Assembly (NCBI GenBank): GCA_964540905.1
Contig: CAZIOS010000013.1
Span: 1-64,000, forward strand
Reading direction: 5' to 3'
DNA length: 64,000 bases
DNA from: VAYN01 sp964540905
GTDB taxonomy: Bacteria > Actinomycetota > Thermoleophilia > Solirubrobacterales > 70-9
The stretch's first letter is position 1. Every line of letters begins with the position of its first letter. Made by a program: the position numbers and the translations under genes. The notes beneath the pieces were generated by a model, which worked only from the letters and a program-made list of their open reading frames with translations, was not told the DNA's origin and made no database searches. Below are positions 1 to 9,701 of this stretch, in pieces.

Positions 1-59
1 TCGCCGACCGCGACGTGCGGCGCGAGGTCGAGCGCGAGTTCAAGGGCCGGATGCGATGA
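1..59 (+). CDS. C-terminal end of an upstream gene, product unknown
   Basis: The reading frame starting at base 3 stays open to a TGA at 57-59 and encodes a short charged tail (ADRDVRREVEREFKGRMR). The stop overlaps the next start as ATGA, so the two genes are probably translationally coupled. Eighteen residues are too few to identify the product. Confidence 0.55.
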   Translation, partial: ADRDVRREVEREFKGRMR

Positions 60-2161
60 CCACGCCGTCGTTCGTGCAAGGATTGAGGGGAATGCGGACC
101 CGCCTGCTCTTCTCCACGTTCGCGCTCGCGCTCGCCGCGCTCGGCGCGGCGGCTCCTGCCGCCGGGGCCGAATCGTTCCCGAGCAAGGCCAGCGGCTACG
201 TCAGCGACCACACCGGATACTTCATCGCCGGCCTGTTGGCGGCGATCCTCCTGCTCCTGCTCGTGGTCAGCGTCACCCAGCGCCGGGCCAAGGAAAAAAC
301 CGAGAAGAGCCCGACCGCGGTCAAGCCGGGCGTGCCCCCCGCGGCGGCCGCATCGCCCGGCGGACCCGCGGCCGCCGGCGCGCGCCCCGCGCCCCCCGCG
401 GTTGCGGGCGCGGCAGCGGGGGCCGTCGCCGGCTCGGTGCCGCCCCCCGGCGCGCCGCCGCAGACGACCGAGATGCCGGCGCTGACGCCGCCCGGAGCGC
501 CGCCGGCCGCCGCCGGCCAGGTTCTGCCGCCACCGTCGCTGGGCCGGAAACCAGAGAGCGCCCGCGACCAGCGCCGCCGCGCCCGCGACGAACAGCGCGC
601 CAAGCGCAACGAGCAGCGCCTGCAGCGCCGCGAGGAGATCAAACGGCACAAAGAGGAGCGTGTCACCGCCCGCGCCCAGCGCAAGGGGCAGCCCGCGCCG
701 CCCGCCGCCGTGCCCGCTCCCGGCGTCCCTGGACAGCCCGCCGCGGCCGCCGCGCCGGCGCCAGCGCCGGAAAAGCAGAAGACCTTCTTCGGGATCAAGT
801 ACGGCGGCAAGCGCAAGCAGGAGGCCGCGCAGGCCGAGCAGCGCCTCGCCGCCGCCCGCGAAGCGAACGAACGCGAGCTGGCGCGGGCGCGGGCGGCCCA
901 GCAGCCGCCGCAGCCCGGCCCCGGCGTAACGGTGCCGGCGCCCCTTCCCCCGATGCCTTCCGTGCAGCCCCCGGCATCGCCGCCAGCGCCGCCGCCGGCG
1001 ATGCCGGAGCCACCCGCTATCCCCGAGCCAATCGCGGCCCCGGCTCCGATCGGTGGCGTCGCGCCCGCGGCTCCCGGCCAGTACGACCCGGCCGCGGCCG
1101 AGCAGCGCGTCCGCGACAAGGTCGAGGAAGTCCGCCGCGAGGAGCAGCGGATCCGGGCCGAGGCCGACCGCCGGATCGAAGCGGCGGAGAATCTGCAGAA
1201 CCAGGCGCAGTTTGGTGCTCAGCCCGCCGCCGAGCAGGCGACCGGCAGTTTCGACACCGTCGCCCCCGGCCAGTCGCAGGAGTTCGCTGCGGTGCCGCCG
1301 CCACCCGCCGGCTTGACCCCGGTCGAGCCGCTGCAGGCGCCGCCGGGATCGCCGCAGCCGGGCCCCCCGCCCGCCGACATGAAAACCGCCGAACAGCGGC
1401 TGCAGGATGAGCGCGAGGCCCGCGAGCGCTCGATGGCGGAGGCGGAGGAACGCCTGCGCCAGATCGAGGAGCGGACGAAAGCGGCCGAACAGCGCGCCGC
1501 CGAGGCGAAACGCCTGGAAGAGCTGCGCACCGAGGAAGAGGCGCACCACCAGCGCCTGCGGGAGATGCAGGAGAGCGTCGCCGCCGCCGAAGAGCGCGCC
1601 CGCGAGGCCGAGCGCAAAGCGGCCGAGGCCGAGCAGGCCGTGGTCCACTCGATCGGGGGCGCGCCGCAGCCGACGGCAGCGGATCTTGCGCCGCCGCAGC
1701 CAGCGCCGCCGGCCTTCGAGCCGCCTCCTCCGATCACCGAGCTAGCGCCTTCGCAACCGTCCCTGCCACCGCGGCCGTCGGAGCCGCCACCGGTCCCGCA
1801 GCCGCCGTTGCCCGAGCCGCCCGGCCCGCCGCCCGAGCCGCCGCCGCCGTTCGAGCCGCCCGCGCCCGCGCCGGTTCCGCCACCGCCGCCGTTCGAGCCC
1901 CCCGCTCCGCCGCCGCCGGGACCGCCGCCGGCACCAGAGCCGCCGGCACCCGCCGCGGGTGGTGTCGCCGCGGGCGCGATCAACCTCAACACGGTCACCT
2001 TCGAGCAGCTGCGCGGGGAGAACCTCTCGGTCACCCAGGCGACCAGGTTGCTCGCCCACCGCGAGCGCCTGGGCGGCTTCCAGTCGGTCGACGACCTCGA
2101 CCAGGTCGCCGGCTTCCCCCACGATCTCCTCGATGAATTGAAGAGCCGCTCCACGGTCTGA
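56..2161 (+). CDS. Membrane-anchored Pro/Ala-rich protein with C-terminal ComEA-type helix-hairpin-helix
   Basis: 701 residues. The N-terminus has a signal-like hydrophobic stretch (about residues 13-38) and a strong membrane segment (about 55-72). A long low-complexity Pro/Ala/Gly region follows, broken by charged helical stretches rich in Glu, Arg and Ala (about 165-215, 255-285, 345-380, 445-530) that look like coiled coils. The last 60 residues (from INLNTVTFEQL) resemble the helix-hairpin-helix of ComEA, a non-specific DNA-binding fold. This suggests a protein that spans the membrane and may touch DNA, but the topology is unclear and no function is assigned. ATG at 56 overlaps the upstream stop; ATG at 92, 8 bases after AAGGA, is an alternative start directly before the signal-like segment. 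Confidence 0.75.
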   Translation: MTTPSFVQGLRGMRTRLLFSTFALALAALGAAAPAAGAESFPSKASGYVSDHTGYFIAGLLAAILLLLLVVSVTQRRAKEKTEKSPTAVKPGVPPAAAASPGGPAAAGARPAPPAVAGAAAGAVAGSVPPPGAPPQTTEMPALTPPGAPPAAAGQVLPPPSLGRKPESARDQRRRARDEQRAKRNEQRLQRREEIKRHKEERVTARAQRKGQPAPPAAVPAPGVPGQPAAAAAPAPAPEKQKTFFGIKYGGKRKQEAAQAEQRLAAAREANERELARARAAQQPPQPGPGVTVPAPLPPMPSVQPPASPPAPPPAMPEPPAIPEPIAAPAPIGGVAPAAPGQYDPAAAEQRVRDKVEEVRREEQRIRAEADRRIEAAENLQNQAQFGAQPAAEQATGSFDTVAPGQSQEFAAVPPPPAGLTPVEPLQAPPGSPQPGPPPADMKTAEQRLQDEREARERSMAEAEERLRQIEERTKAAEQRAAEAKRLEELRTEEEAHHQRLREMQESVAAAEERAREAERKAAEAEQAVVHSIGGAPQPTAADLAPPQPAPPAFEPPPPITELAPSQPSLPPRPSEPPPVPQPPLPEPPGPPPEPPPPFEPPAPAPVPPPPPFEPPAPPPPGPPPAPEPPAPAAGGVAAGAINLNTVTFEQLRGENLSVTQATRLLAHRERLGGFQSVDDLDQVAGFPHDLLDELKSRSTV

Positions 2162-2266
2162 CTGGCGGCCCCAGAGGTCGCCTGGCGGTGTCCTCGTCGC
2201 TCATGTGCGGAGCACACTCGCTCCTTCGTCCTGGCCAGGCGACCTCTGGACCTCGCCGGTCAGACC
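2155..2266. terminator. Long inverted repeat between convergent genes
   Basis: A perfect 16-bp inverted repeat (2171-2186 with 2234-2249) is extended by an outer 13-bp pair with one mismatch (2155-2167 with 2254-2266). The loop is 47 nt. It lies between the stops of two convergent genes and overlaps the end of the left one. No T-run is present, so simple intrinsic termination is not certain. Confidence 0.6.
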
Positions 2267-2276
2267 GCGACCGTCG

Positions 2277-3653
2277 TTAGCTCCCGTACTTCTCCAGGAG
2301 CTTCAGCCAGATCTCGCTGCGGGTCGGGTAGGCCGCAACCGCGTGGCGCAGCTGCTTCAGGGGCACTTCGGCGACGATCGCGACCGTCGCCGCCTGCAGG
2401 AAGTCGGCGGTCTCGAAGCCGCTGAAGGTGGCGCCGACGACGATCCCGCGGGCCTGGTCGACGACGATCCGCGAGGTGCCGCCGGTGTCCTTGCCCTGGA
2501 AGCTGGCGCCGGCCGAGCCGTCGGTGGGGACGTCGATCGCGATCGCGTCGAGGCCGGCCTCGCGCGCCTGCGCCAGCGTCTTGCCGGCGGCCGCGACCTG
2601 GGGATCGGTGAAGGTAACGCGGGGGGAGCCGAGCCCTTCGGCCACCGCCTCGACCTCGTTGCCGAGCAGGTTTTCCGCCACCACCCAGGCCTGGTACTTG
2701 CCGATGTGGGTGAACAGCGCCCGGCCGTTGACGTCGCCGATCGCGTAGAGCCAGTCGCGCTCGCCGACCCGCAGCCGCGCGTCGGTGGTGAGGAAGCCGT
2801 GCTCGTCGGTCTCGACCCCGACCGAGTCGAGGCCGAGCTGGCCGCTGTGGGGAACGCGGCCGACGGCGACGAGGATCTCGGCCGCCTCGAGCCGGCCGCC
2901 GTCGCCGAGCTCGACGACGACGCCGGGTCCGCCGGGGCTGACCTTCGCCGCCAGGGCGCCGGTGCGGACGTCGACGCCGAAGTTCTCGCGCAGCGAAGCC
3001 GCCACTTCCTCGCCGGCGAACGGCTCCTCGCGGGAGAGCAGATGCTCGCCGCCCTCGACCAGCGCCACCCGCGTCCCCAGCGAGGCCCAGGCCTGCGCTA
3101 GCTCGCTGCCGACCGGGCCGCCGCCGAGCACGATCATGCTCTCCGGCACCGTCTCGGCGCTGGTCGCCTGGCGGTTGTTCCAGGCCGCGACCGAGTCGAG
3201 GCCGTCGATCGGCGGCATCGCGGCGCCGCTGCCGGTGGCGACCACGACCGCCTTCGCCGCGGTGAGGACGTCGTCGCCGACGGCGACTCGGCGCTCGCCG
3301 TCGAGCCGCGCCTCGCCGCGGAAGAGGCCGATCCCGCGTTCTTCGAGCCAGGGCAGCTGGGCCGAGTCGTCGCGATGGTGGACGACCTCGTCGCGGCGCG
3401 CCAGCACCGCCTGGGCATCGAGCTCTCCGGTCACCGCCTGCCCGACCCCGGGCAGGCGCCGCGCCTCGGCGAGGACGTCGGCCGGGCGCAGCAGCGCCTT
3501 CGAGGGCATGCAGGCGTAGTAGGAGCATTCGCCGCCGATCAGCTCGCGCTCGACGATCGCCACCCGCAGGCCGCCGTCGGCGAGGCGGCCGGCGCAGACC
3601 TCGCCGGCGGGCCCGGCGCCGAGCACGATCGCGTCGTATGCCTTCTCGCTCAC
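2277..3653 (-). CDS. FAD/NAD(P)-dependent pyridine nucleotide-disulfide oxidoreductase (dihydrolipoyl dehydrogenase/mercuric reductase-like)
   Basis: 458 residues from a GTG start, close to the family length of about 460. The N-terminus carries the FAD-binding motif VLGAGPAGEVCAG, followed by the redox-active CxxxxC site in GGECSYYACMPSK, a second dinucleotide motif (VLGGGPVGSELAQ), the FAD-contact motif AIGDVNG, and a C-terminal dimerisation domain. This layout fits class I flavoprotein disulfide reductases such as dihydrolipoyl dehydrogenase. The substrate is not certain: no dehydrogenase-complex E1 or E2 gene lies nearby, and the GECSYYAC variant differs from the usual lipoamide-type GTCLNVGC. 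The frame is open further upstream, but that extension runs into the divergent tmRNA gene, so the GTG just before SEKAYDAIVLG is preferred. Confidence 0.85.
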   Translation of the reverse strand: MSEKAYDAIVLGAGPAGEVCAGRLADGGLRVAIVERELIGGECSYYACMPSKALLRPADVLAEARRLPGVGQAVTGELDAQAVLARRDEVVHHRDDSAQLPWLEERGIGLFRGEARLDGERRVAVGDDVLTAAKAVVVATGSGAAMPPIDGLDSVAAWNNRQATSAETVPESMIVLGGGPVGSELAQAWASLGTRVALVEGGEHLLSREEPFAGEEVAASLRENFGVDVRTGALAAKVSPGGPGVVVELGDGGRLEAAEILVAVGRVPHSGQLGLDSVGVETDEHGFLTTDARLRVGERDWLYAIGDVNGRALFTHIGKYQAWVVAENLLGNEVEAVAEGLGSPRVTFTDPQVAAAGKTLAQAREAGLDAIAIDVPTDGSAGASFQGKDTGGTSRIVVDQARGIVVGATFSGFETADFLQAATVAIVAEVPLKQLRHAVAAYPTRSEIWLKLLEKYGS

Positions 3654-3700
3654 GCGGTCACCATTCCCGACACCGTACAATTCCAAGCGCAGCATGCACG

Positions 3701-4059
3701 GGGGGCGACAGGCTTCGACGTGGTCGACTCGTGCGAACGGTTGCAGGTCGAGGTTGCCGGAGGCCTCGTTAAACCCCGGCACAAACCAATACGTGCGGAC
3801 CATGAGTTCGCCCTCGCCGCTTAGCTAAAACTAAGCGCTGTGAGAGTCGGTCCTCCCTCGCCCGCAGGGAGGGGAGCCGGCTTCAGAACGCGGGCTCACC
3901 CAGGCGGATCGCCCCGCCCGCCAGGGGAAATTCAAGGGGCTCGGTCTCCCGCAGTGCCCGCCGGCGCGGACCCCGGGAGACGAGAACCAAGCGCCGGCTA
4001 AACCTGTAGACGCCTTTGCACCGCGGCCGCGGATCCGAGTTCGAATCTCGGCGCCTCCA
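3701..4059 (+). ncRNA. ssrA: tmRNA (transfer-messenger RNA)
   Basis: One-piece tmRNA of about 359 nt that rescues stalled ribosomes and tags the unfinished protein for degradation. The 5' acceptor strand GGGGGCG (3701-3707) pairs with CGCCTCC (4052-4058), with A4059 as discriminator and no encoded CCA. The T-arm is CCGAG-TTCGAAT-CTCGG (4035-4051). The conserved 5' segment GACAGGCTTCGACG follows the acceptor strand. The tag frame ends ADHEFALAA with TAG at 3822-3824; codons upstream read KPIR, and the exact resume codon is not clear. It is transcribed divergently from the flavoprotein reductase gene. Confidence 0.93.
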
Positions 4060-4078
4060 TCGGACCGCCCATCCACCC

Positions 4079-4648
4079 CTAGCGGGGAGGATGGGCGCTG
4101 ATCCAGGCCAGTACCTCGGCGGCATCGCGGTCGGGCGGGAAGACGGGATAGAAGGCCTTGACGATGGTGCCGGCGTCGGCGACCAGGGTCAGCCGCCGGT
4201 AGAGGGTCATTCCGGCGGCCTCGAAGGTCGGCAGGCCAAGCGCACCGGCGAGCGCCAGTCCGGGGTCGCCCAGGAGCGGGAAGGGGATGTGCTCGCGGCC
4301 GGCGAACTCGCTCTGCTTGCCGGGGTCCTGGGCGCTGATGCCGACAACGGCGGCGCCGAGGCGCTCGAACTCGGTCAGCGCGTCGCGGTAGGAGCAGCTT
4401 TGTGGGGTGCAGCCCCGCGCCCCGGGGATGTCGTCCCAGCCAGCGGGCAGCGGCTGCCCCGGGACCCCCGTGCGGGGGTAGACGTAGGCGACGAGGCGCC
4501 CGCGCGCGAGCTGCGCCAGGTCGGCGGTGCCGCCCAGGGTCGAGGGCAGAGTCAGCGCCGGCAGAGCCGTTCCCGGCAGATGGTCGGCGGCGCCGTCGTC
4601 TTTGGGGATGGGCAGGCCGGCGGGAAGGGAGGTGAAGTCGGCGGCCAC
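4079..4648 (-). CDS. bcp: Peroxiredoxin, PrxQ/BCP type
   Basis: 189 residues, thioredoxin-fold peroxidase that reduces peroxides at a reactive Cys. The motif GCTPQSCSYRDAL (about residues 79-91) corresponds to the GCTxEACxFRD motif of the BCP/PrxQ class, with peroxidatic Cys80 and resolving Cys85 five residues apart. The PxxxTP part of the active-site loop is poorly conserved. The GTG at 4648 is chosen because the open frame continues upstream into a non-homologous region antisense to the next gene. The gene converges on the tmRNA gene, with only 19 bp between the ends. Confidence 0.82.
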   Translation of the reverse strand: MAADFTSLPAGLPIPKDDGAADHLPGTALPALTLPSTLGGTADLAQLARGRLVAYVYPRTGVPGQPLPAGWDDIPGARGCTPQSCSYRDALTEFERLGAAVVGISAQDPGKQSEFAGREHIPFPLLGDPGLALAGALGLPTFEAAGMTLYRRLTLVADAGTIVKAFYPVFPPDRDAAEVLAWISAHPPR

Positions 4649-4699
4649 GCCGGAATCATCGCAAGGGCCGCATCCAGCCACGCGCGTAGGCTGCCGCGG

Positions 4700-5248
4700 A
4701 TGGGCCTCTACGTTGCCTTCCTGCGCGGGATGAACCTCGGCGGCCGGCGGATCAAGAACGAGGATCTGCGGGCCGAGTTCGAGCGGCTTGGCTTCGTCGC
4801 CGTCGCGACCTTCCGCGCCAGCGGCAACGTGATCTTCGACGCCGGCGCGGCCGGGGCGAGCGCGGCGGCGCTGAGCGAGCGGATCGAGAGCGGCCTTGGC
4901 GAAGCGCTCGGCTACGAGGTGCCGGTCTTCCTGCGCAGCGCCGCGGAGGTGGCGGCGATCGCCGCCCAGCGTCCCTTCGCGTCGCGGCTCCTCGGCGCCT
5001 CGAAGGGCAAGCTGCAGGTCCTGCTGCTGGCGCGGCAGCCGGCCGCCGCCGCCCGCGCGAAGGTGCTGGAGCTGGCCGACGACGAGGACCGCCTGGCGCT
5101 CGCGGGCCGCGAGCTCTACTGGCTCCCCAGCGGCGGCGTCAGCGAATCCGAGCTCGACCTGAAGGCGATCGACGCCGCCCTCGATAAGGGCACGATGCGC
5201 ACCATGGGCACGATCGAGCAGATCGCCGCCCGGCACTGCTCCGGCTGA
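4700..5248 (+). CDS. DUF1697 family protein
   Basis: 182 residues. The N-terminal motif YVAFLRGMNLGGRR and the following ATFRASGNVIF are the hallmarks of the DUF1697 family, which has a structure but no established activity. The C-terminus KGTMRTMGTIEQIA also matches the family ending. The ATG at 4700 opens the conserved motif directly; the longer open frame upstream overlaps the divergent peroxiredoxin gene and is not conserved protein. It ends just before a strong hairpin. Confidence 0.85.
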   Translation: MGLYVAFLRGMNLGGRRIKNEDLRAEFERLGFVAVATFRASGNVIFDAGAAGASAAALSERIESGLGEALGYEVPVFLRSAAEVAAIAAQRPFASRLLGASKGKLQVLLLARQPAAAARAKVLELADDEDRLALAGRELYWLPSGGVSESELDLKAIDAALDKGTMRTMGTIEQIAARHCSG

Positions 5249-5251
5249 TCT

Positions 5252-5297
5252 GCCGTGAACGATTGCTGTTGCCAGAGCAACAGCAATCGTTCACGGC
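5252..5297. terminator. Perfect 20-bp inverted repeat between convergent genes
   Basis: Arms 5252-5271 and 5278-5297 are perfectly complementary over 20 bp, with a 6-nt loop (CCAGAG). The structure sits between the DUF1697 stop and the stop of the facing metallo-hydrolase gene, which it overlaps (TCA at 5291-5293). It reads as a bidirectional terminator. Confidence 0.8.
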
Positions 5298-6229
5298 GTG
5301 TCGGCGAGGTCGGCGCGGGGGAGGGCGGCGAGCTCGAACTCGCGGCTGACGGCGGCGATCTCCTCCGGTAGGCCGGCGAGGCCGACGTTGGTGACGAACT
5401 CGAGCGGCTGGCCGAGCGGGCGGAAGAAGTTGTCGTAGTGGGTGGGGACGATCGCGCGCGGCTGCAGGCGGTTGAGGATCCGCTGCCAGTAGTCGGCGGT
5501 GAAGCTGCGGCCGGCGACGCCGGCGAGGAAGAAGTCGACCTTGCGCTCGCGCACCGCGTCATCGATCAGGTTGGCGCTGCCCTGGTGGTAGAAGCGGACG
5601 CCGGCGACCGCGATCGAGATCCCCCAGACCTGGCCGCAGCGGTAGGCGCCGGGGGAGAGCGAGTCGAGGTGCTCGCAGCTGAGTTCGCCGTCGTAGGGGA
5701 CGGCGAGGCCGAGCAGCAGCTTCGAGTGGACGCTGGGGGTGAAGGAGACCTCGAACGGGCCCAGCTCGTAGGTCCGGTAGGGCTCGACCTCGACCGCCCG
5801 CTCGGCGAGGCCGTGCAGCGCCATCAGCTTGAGCAGCGAGCGCGAGCCGTAGGCGCGGCAGCCGCAGCGGCGGGCGATCGCCGGCGCGTCGACCGCGTGG
5901 TCGAAGTGGGTGTGGCCGACGAGGACGCCGACGGTCTCGCCGGGGGCGCCGAGGAAGCGCTCCAGAGCCGCCGGGTCGGGGGTCGCCGGGCGCCGCAGCA
6001 CCAGGTCGCGGAAGGGCACGCGCGAGAGGTAGGGATCGACGAAGAGCGTCCGGCCCTCGTAGCTCAGCCGGTAGCCGGAGACCCCGAGCCACTCGACCTC
6101 GAGCCCGGCCGGCAGCGCCAGCGGCCGCGCCTCCAGCTCGGCCAGGGCCTGGCAGTCGGCGCGCTCGGAGGAGCGCCGGGTCGCCCGCGCCCGCGCCAGC
6201 TCGCCCAGGTGTCGCAACGGGCCCGCCAC
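5291..6229 (-). CDS. Metallo-beta-lactamase-fold hydrolase (UlaG/L-ascorbate lactonase-like)
   Basis: About 312 residues. The metal-binding motif GHTHFDHA is clear, with further likely ligands in SVHSKLL, YHQGSAN and VPTHYDN, and the strand pattern VEWLGVSGYRLSYEGRTLFVDPYL typical of the UlaG-like branch of the fold. The substrate cannot be inferred from sequence. The longest frame would overlap the divergent ABC-F start at 6253, so the GTG at 6229 is preferred; neither start has a convincing ribosome-binding site. The stop lies inside the right arm of the terminator hairpin. Confidence 0.75.
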   Translation of the reverse strand: MAGPLRHLGELARARATRRSSERADCQALAELEARPLALPAGLEVEWLGVSGYRLSYEGRTLFVDPYLSRVPFRDLVLRRPATPDPAALERFLGAPGETVGVLVGHTHFDHAVDAPAIARRCGCRAYGSRSLLKLMALHGLAERAVEVEPYRTYELGPFEVSFTPSVHSKLLLGLAVPYDGELSCEHLDSLSPGAYRCGQVWGISIAVAGVRFYHQGSANLIDDAVRERKVDFFLAGVAGRSFTADYWQRILNRLQPRAIVPTHYDNFFRPLGQPLEFVTNVGLAGLPEEIAAVSREFELAALPRADLADTP

Positions 6230-6252
6230 CCCGGGAAGGCTACGCTCGGCCG

Positions 6253-8145
<1,893 letters not shown>

Positions 8146-8176
8146 GGGCTCTCGGGGGCGGATCCCGGCGGCGGCC

Positions 8177-8971
8177 TCAGAAGACGATCGTGCGGTCGCC
8201 GTCGAGCAGGACGCGGTCGTCGAGGTGGGCCATCACCGCCCGCGCCAGCACCAGGCGCTCGATGTCGCGGCCGATCCGGACCAAGTCGGGGACCTCGTCG
8301 CGATGGCTGACCCGGGTCACGTCCTGGTCGATGATCGGGCCGGCGTCGAGGTCGGCGGTGACGTAGTGGGCGGTGGCGCCGATCAGCTTGACCCCGCGTT
8401 CGTGGGCGCGGCGGTAGGGGTCGGCGCCGACGAAGGCGGGCAGGAAGCTGTGGTGGATGTTGATCGCCGGCGCGTCGAGCGCGGTGAGGAAGCCGTCGGA
8501 GAGGATCTGCATGTAACGGGCGAGGACCAGCAGGTCGACCTCGCCGAGGACCTCCAGTGCCCGCCGCTCGGCGCTTTCGCGGTGACCCGGCTCGACCGGG
8601 ACGTGGTGGAAGGGGAGGCCGACCGCCTCCACCTGGTCGGCGTGGTCGCGGTGATTGGAGACGACCGCGACCAGCTCGCCGCCGAGCTCGCCGTTGCGCC
8701 AGCGCCAGAGCAGGTCGGAGAGGCAGTGGTCCTCGCGCGAGACCATCACCGCGACCCGCTTCGCGTAGCTGGACTCGGCGAAGCGGTGCTCCATCGCCAG
8801 CGGTCCGGCGATCTCCTCCTGGAAGCGCCGCTGCACCTGCCCGCGCTCGCGCTCCGGCACCGAGTCGAAGACCATCCGCATGAAGAACCGCCCCTCGGCG
8901 GTCGAGTGCTGGTCGGCGTCGACGATGTTGAGCCCGGCGTCGGCGAGGAAGCCGCTGACGGTCGCGATCAA
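8177..8971 (-). CDS. purU: Formyltetrahydrofolate deformylase, with unusual start
   Basis: Hydrolyses 10-formyl-tetrahydrofolate to formate and THF, supplying formate for purine synthesis. An N-terminal ACT-type domain (GLNIVDADQHSTAEGRFFMRM) is followed by the formyltransferase fold with NHRD, FLPAFVGADPYRRAHERGVKLIGATAHYV and the DAGPIIDQDV active-site segment. The coordinates use the only in-frame canonical start, TTG at 8971, but conserved ACT residues (LLLACPDRPG) lie upstream, to about 9001. From there back to the in-frame stop at 9059-9061 there is no ATG, GTG or TTG; an ATC at 9023-9025 stands where family members would start. See findings. Confidence 0.85.
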   Translation of the reverse strand: MIATVSGFLADAGLNIVDADQHSTAEGRFFMRMVFDSVPERERGQVQRRFQEEIAGPLAMEHRFAESSYAKRVAVMVSREDHCLSDLLWRWRNGELGGELVAVVSNHRDHADQVEAVGLPFHHVPVEPGHRESAERRALEVLGEVDLLVLARYMQILSDGFLTALDAPAINIHHSFLPAFVGADPYRRAHERGVKLIGATAHYVTADLDAGPIIDQDVTRVSHRDEVPDLVRIGRDIERLVLARAVMAHLDDRVLLDGDRTIVF

Positions 8972-9178
8972 CCCCGGCCGGTCGGGGCAGGCGAGCAGCA
9001 GCCGCGATGTCGAGTGCTCCGCGATCCGCGGATGATGCCGCTTTGCGCAAGATTTCCTTCAGTGCCTGCCGGCGGGCGGGCGATTTCGTGCCTGGGCTCG
9101 TGTCGATCGGCGCTAGGGATCGCCGTTGAGTGATGGCGCGCACACTGCGGGGCCGCGAATACCGCGACGGTCCCGCGC

Positions 9179-9667
9179 TTGCTCACAAAACGCACACATA
9201 TCGTTCCTGTCCTCCTGGGCGCCCTTGCCTTTCCCGCGGCCGCACTCGCCGCCGGCAGCGCCGGCGGCGACGCCGCCGTTGGCATCGACAACGCCAGGGT
9301 CGTCCACATCGCGCCGCTGCAGCGGCCGGTGAACCGCTTCCGGCGTCTGGTCCACACGGCGGCACTGCGGATCGAAGCCAAACGGCGGGCGGCGGTGCGG
9401 CGCGAACGGCGCGAAGCCTTCGCGACCCTGCCCGGCGGCGTCTCGATCGCCACCCTCGAAGCGATCGCCGCCTGCGAGTCCGGCGGCGACCCGACCGCGG
9501 TCTCCGCCGATGGCACCTACCGCGGCAAATACCAGTTCGACCAGGGCACCTGGGAATCGGTCGGCGGTCATGGCGACCCCGCCGCCGCCCCCGCGGCCGA
9601 ACAGGACTACCGCGCCGCCCTCCTCTACACCCGCTCCGGCTCCAGCCCCTGGCCCGTCTGCGGCTAG
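9179..9667 (+). CDS. Secreted Rpf/transglycosylase-like protein
   Basis: 162 residues with a signal peptide (about residues 1-25, cleavage near ALAAGS), a basic helical linker, and a C-terminal resuscitation-promoting-factor-type domain: LEAIAACESGG with the catalytic Glu, then GTYRGKYQFDQGTWESVGG, ending SPWPVCG with the conserved Cys. Such domains cleave peptidoglycan glycan strands outside the cell and can promote resuscitation from dormancy. The start is TTG with no obvious Shine-Dalgarno, so the exact N-terminus is uncertain. Glu codons are mostly GAA, as in other exported proteins here. Confidence 0.82.
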   Translation: MLTKRTHIVPVLLGALAFPAAALAAGSAGGDAAVGIDNARVVHIAPLQRPVNRFRRLVHTAALRIEAKRRAAVRRERREAFATLPGGVSIATLEAIAACESGGDPTAVSADGTYRGKYQFDQGTWESVGGHGDPAAAPAAEQDYRAALLYTRSGSSPWPVCG

Positions 9668-9701
9668 AGCTTGCACACCTACGGCCGCCGCGGCTGCGAC
9701 G

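Noticed and set aside
196..1119. Antisense frame of the first membrane protein gene
   Set aside because: Gly/Ala/Arg low-complexity translation of the opposite strand of a Pro/Ala-rich gene.
4016..4699. Long upstream extension of the DUF1697 frame starting inside tmRNA
   Set aside because: The translated part is the antisense of the peroxiredoxin gene and the tmRNA end and has no similarity to DUF1697.
9026..9178. Possible c-di-AMP (ydaO) riboswitch before the Rpf-like gene
   Set aside because: Actinobacterial Rpf genes often have one, but the conserved core sequence blocks could not be found here.
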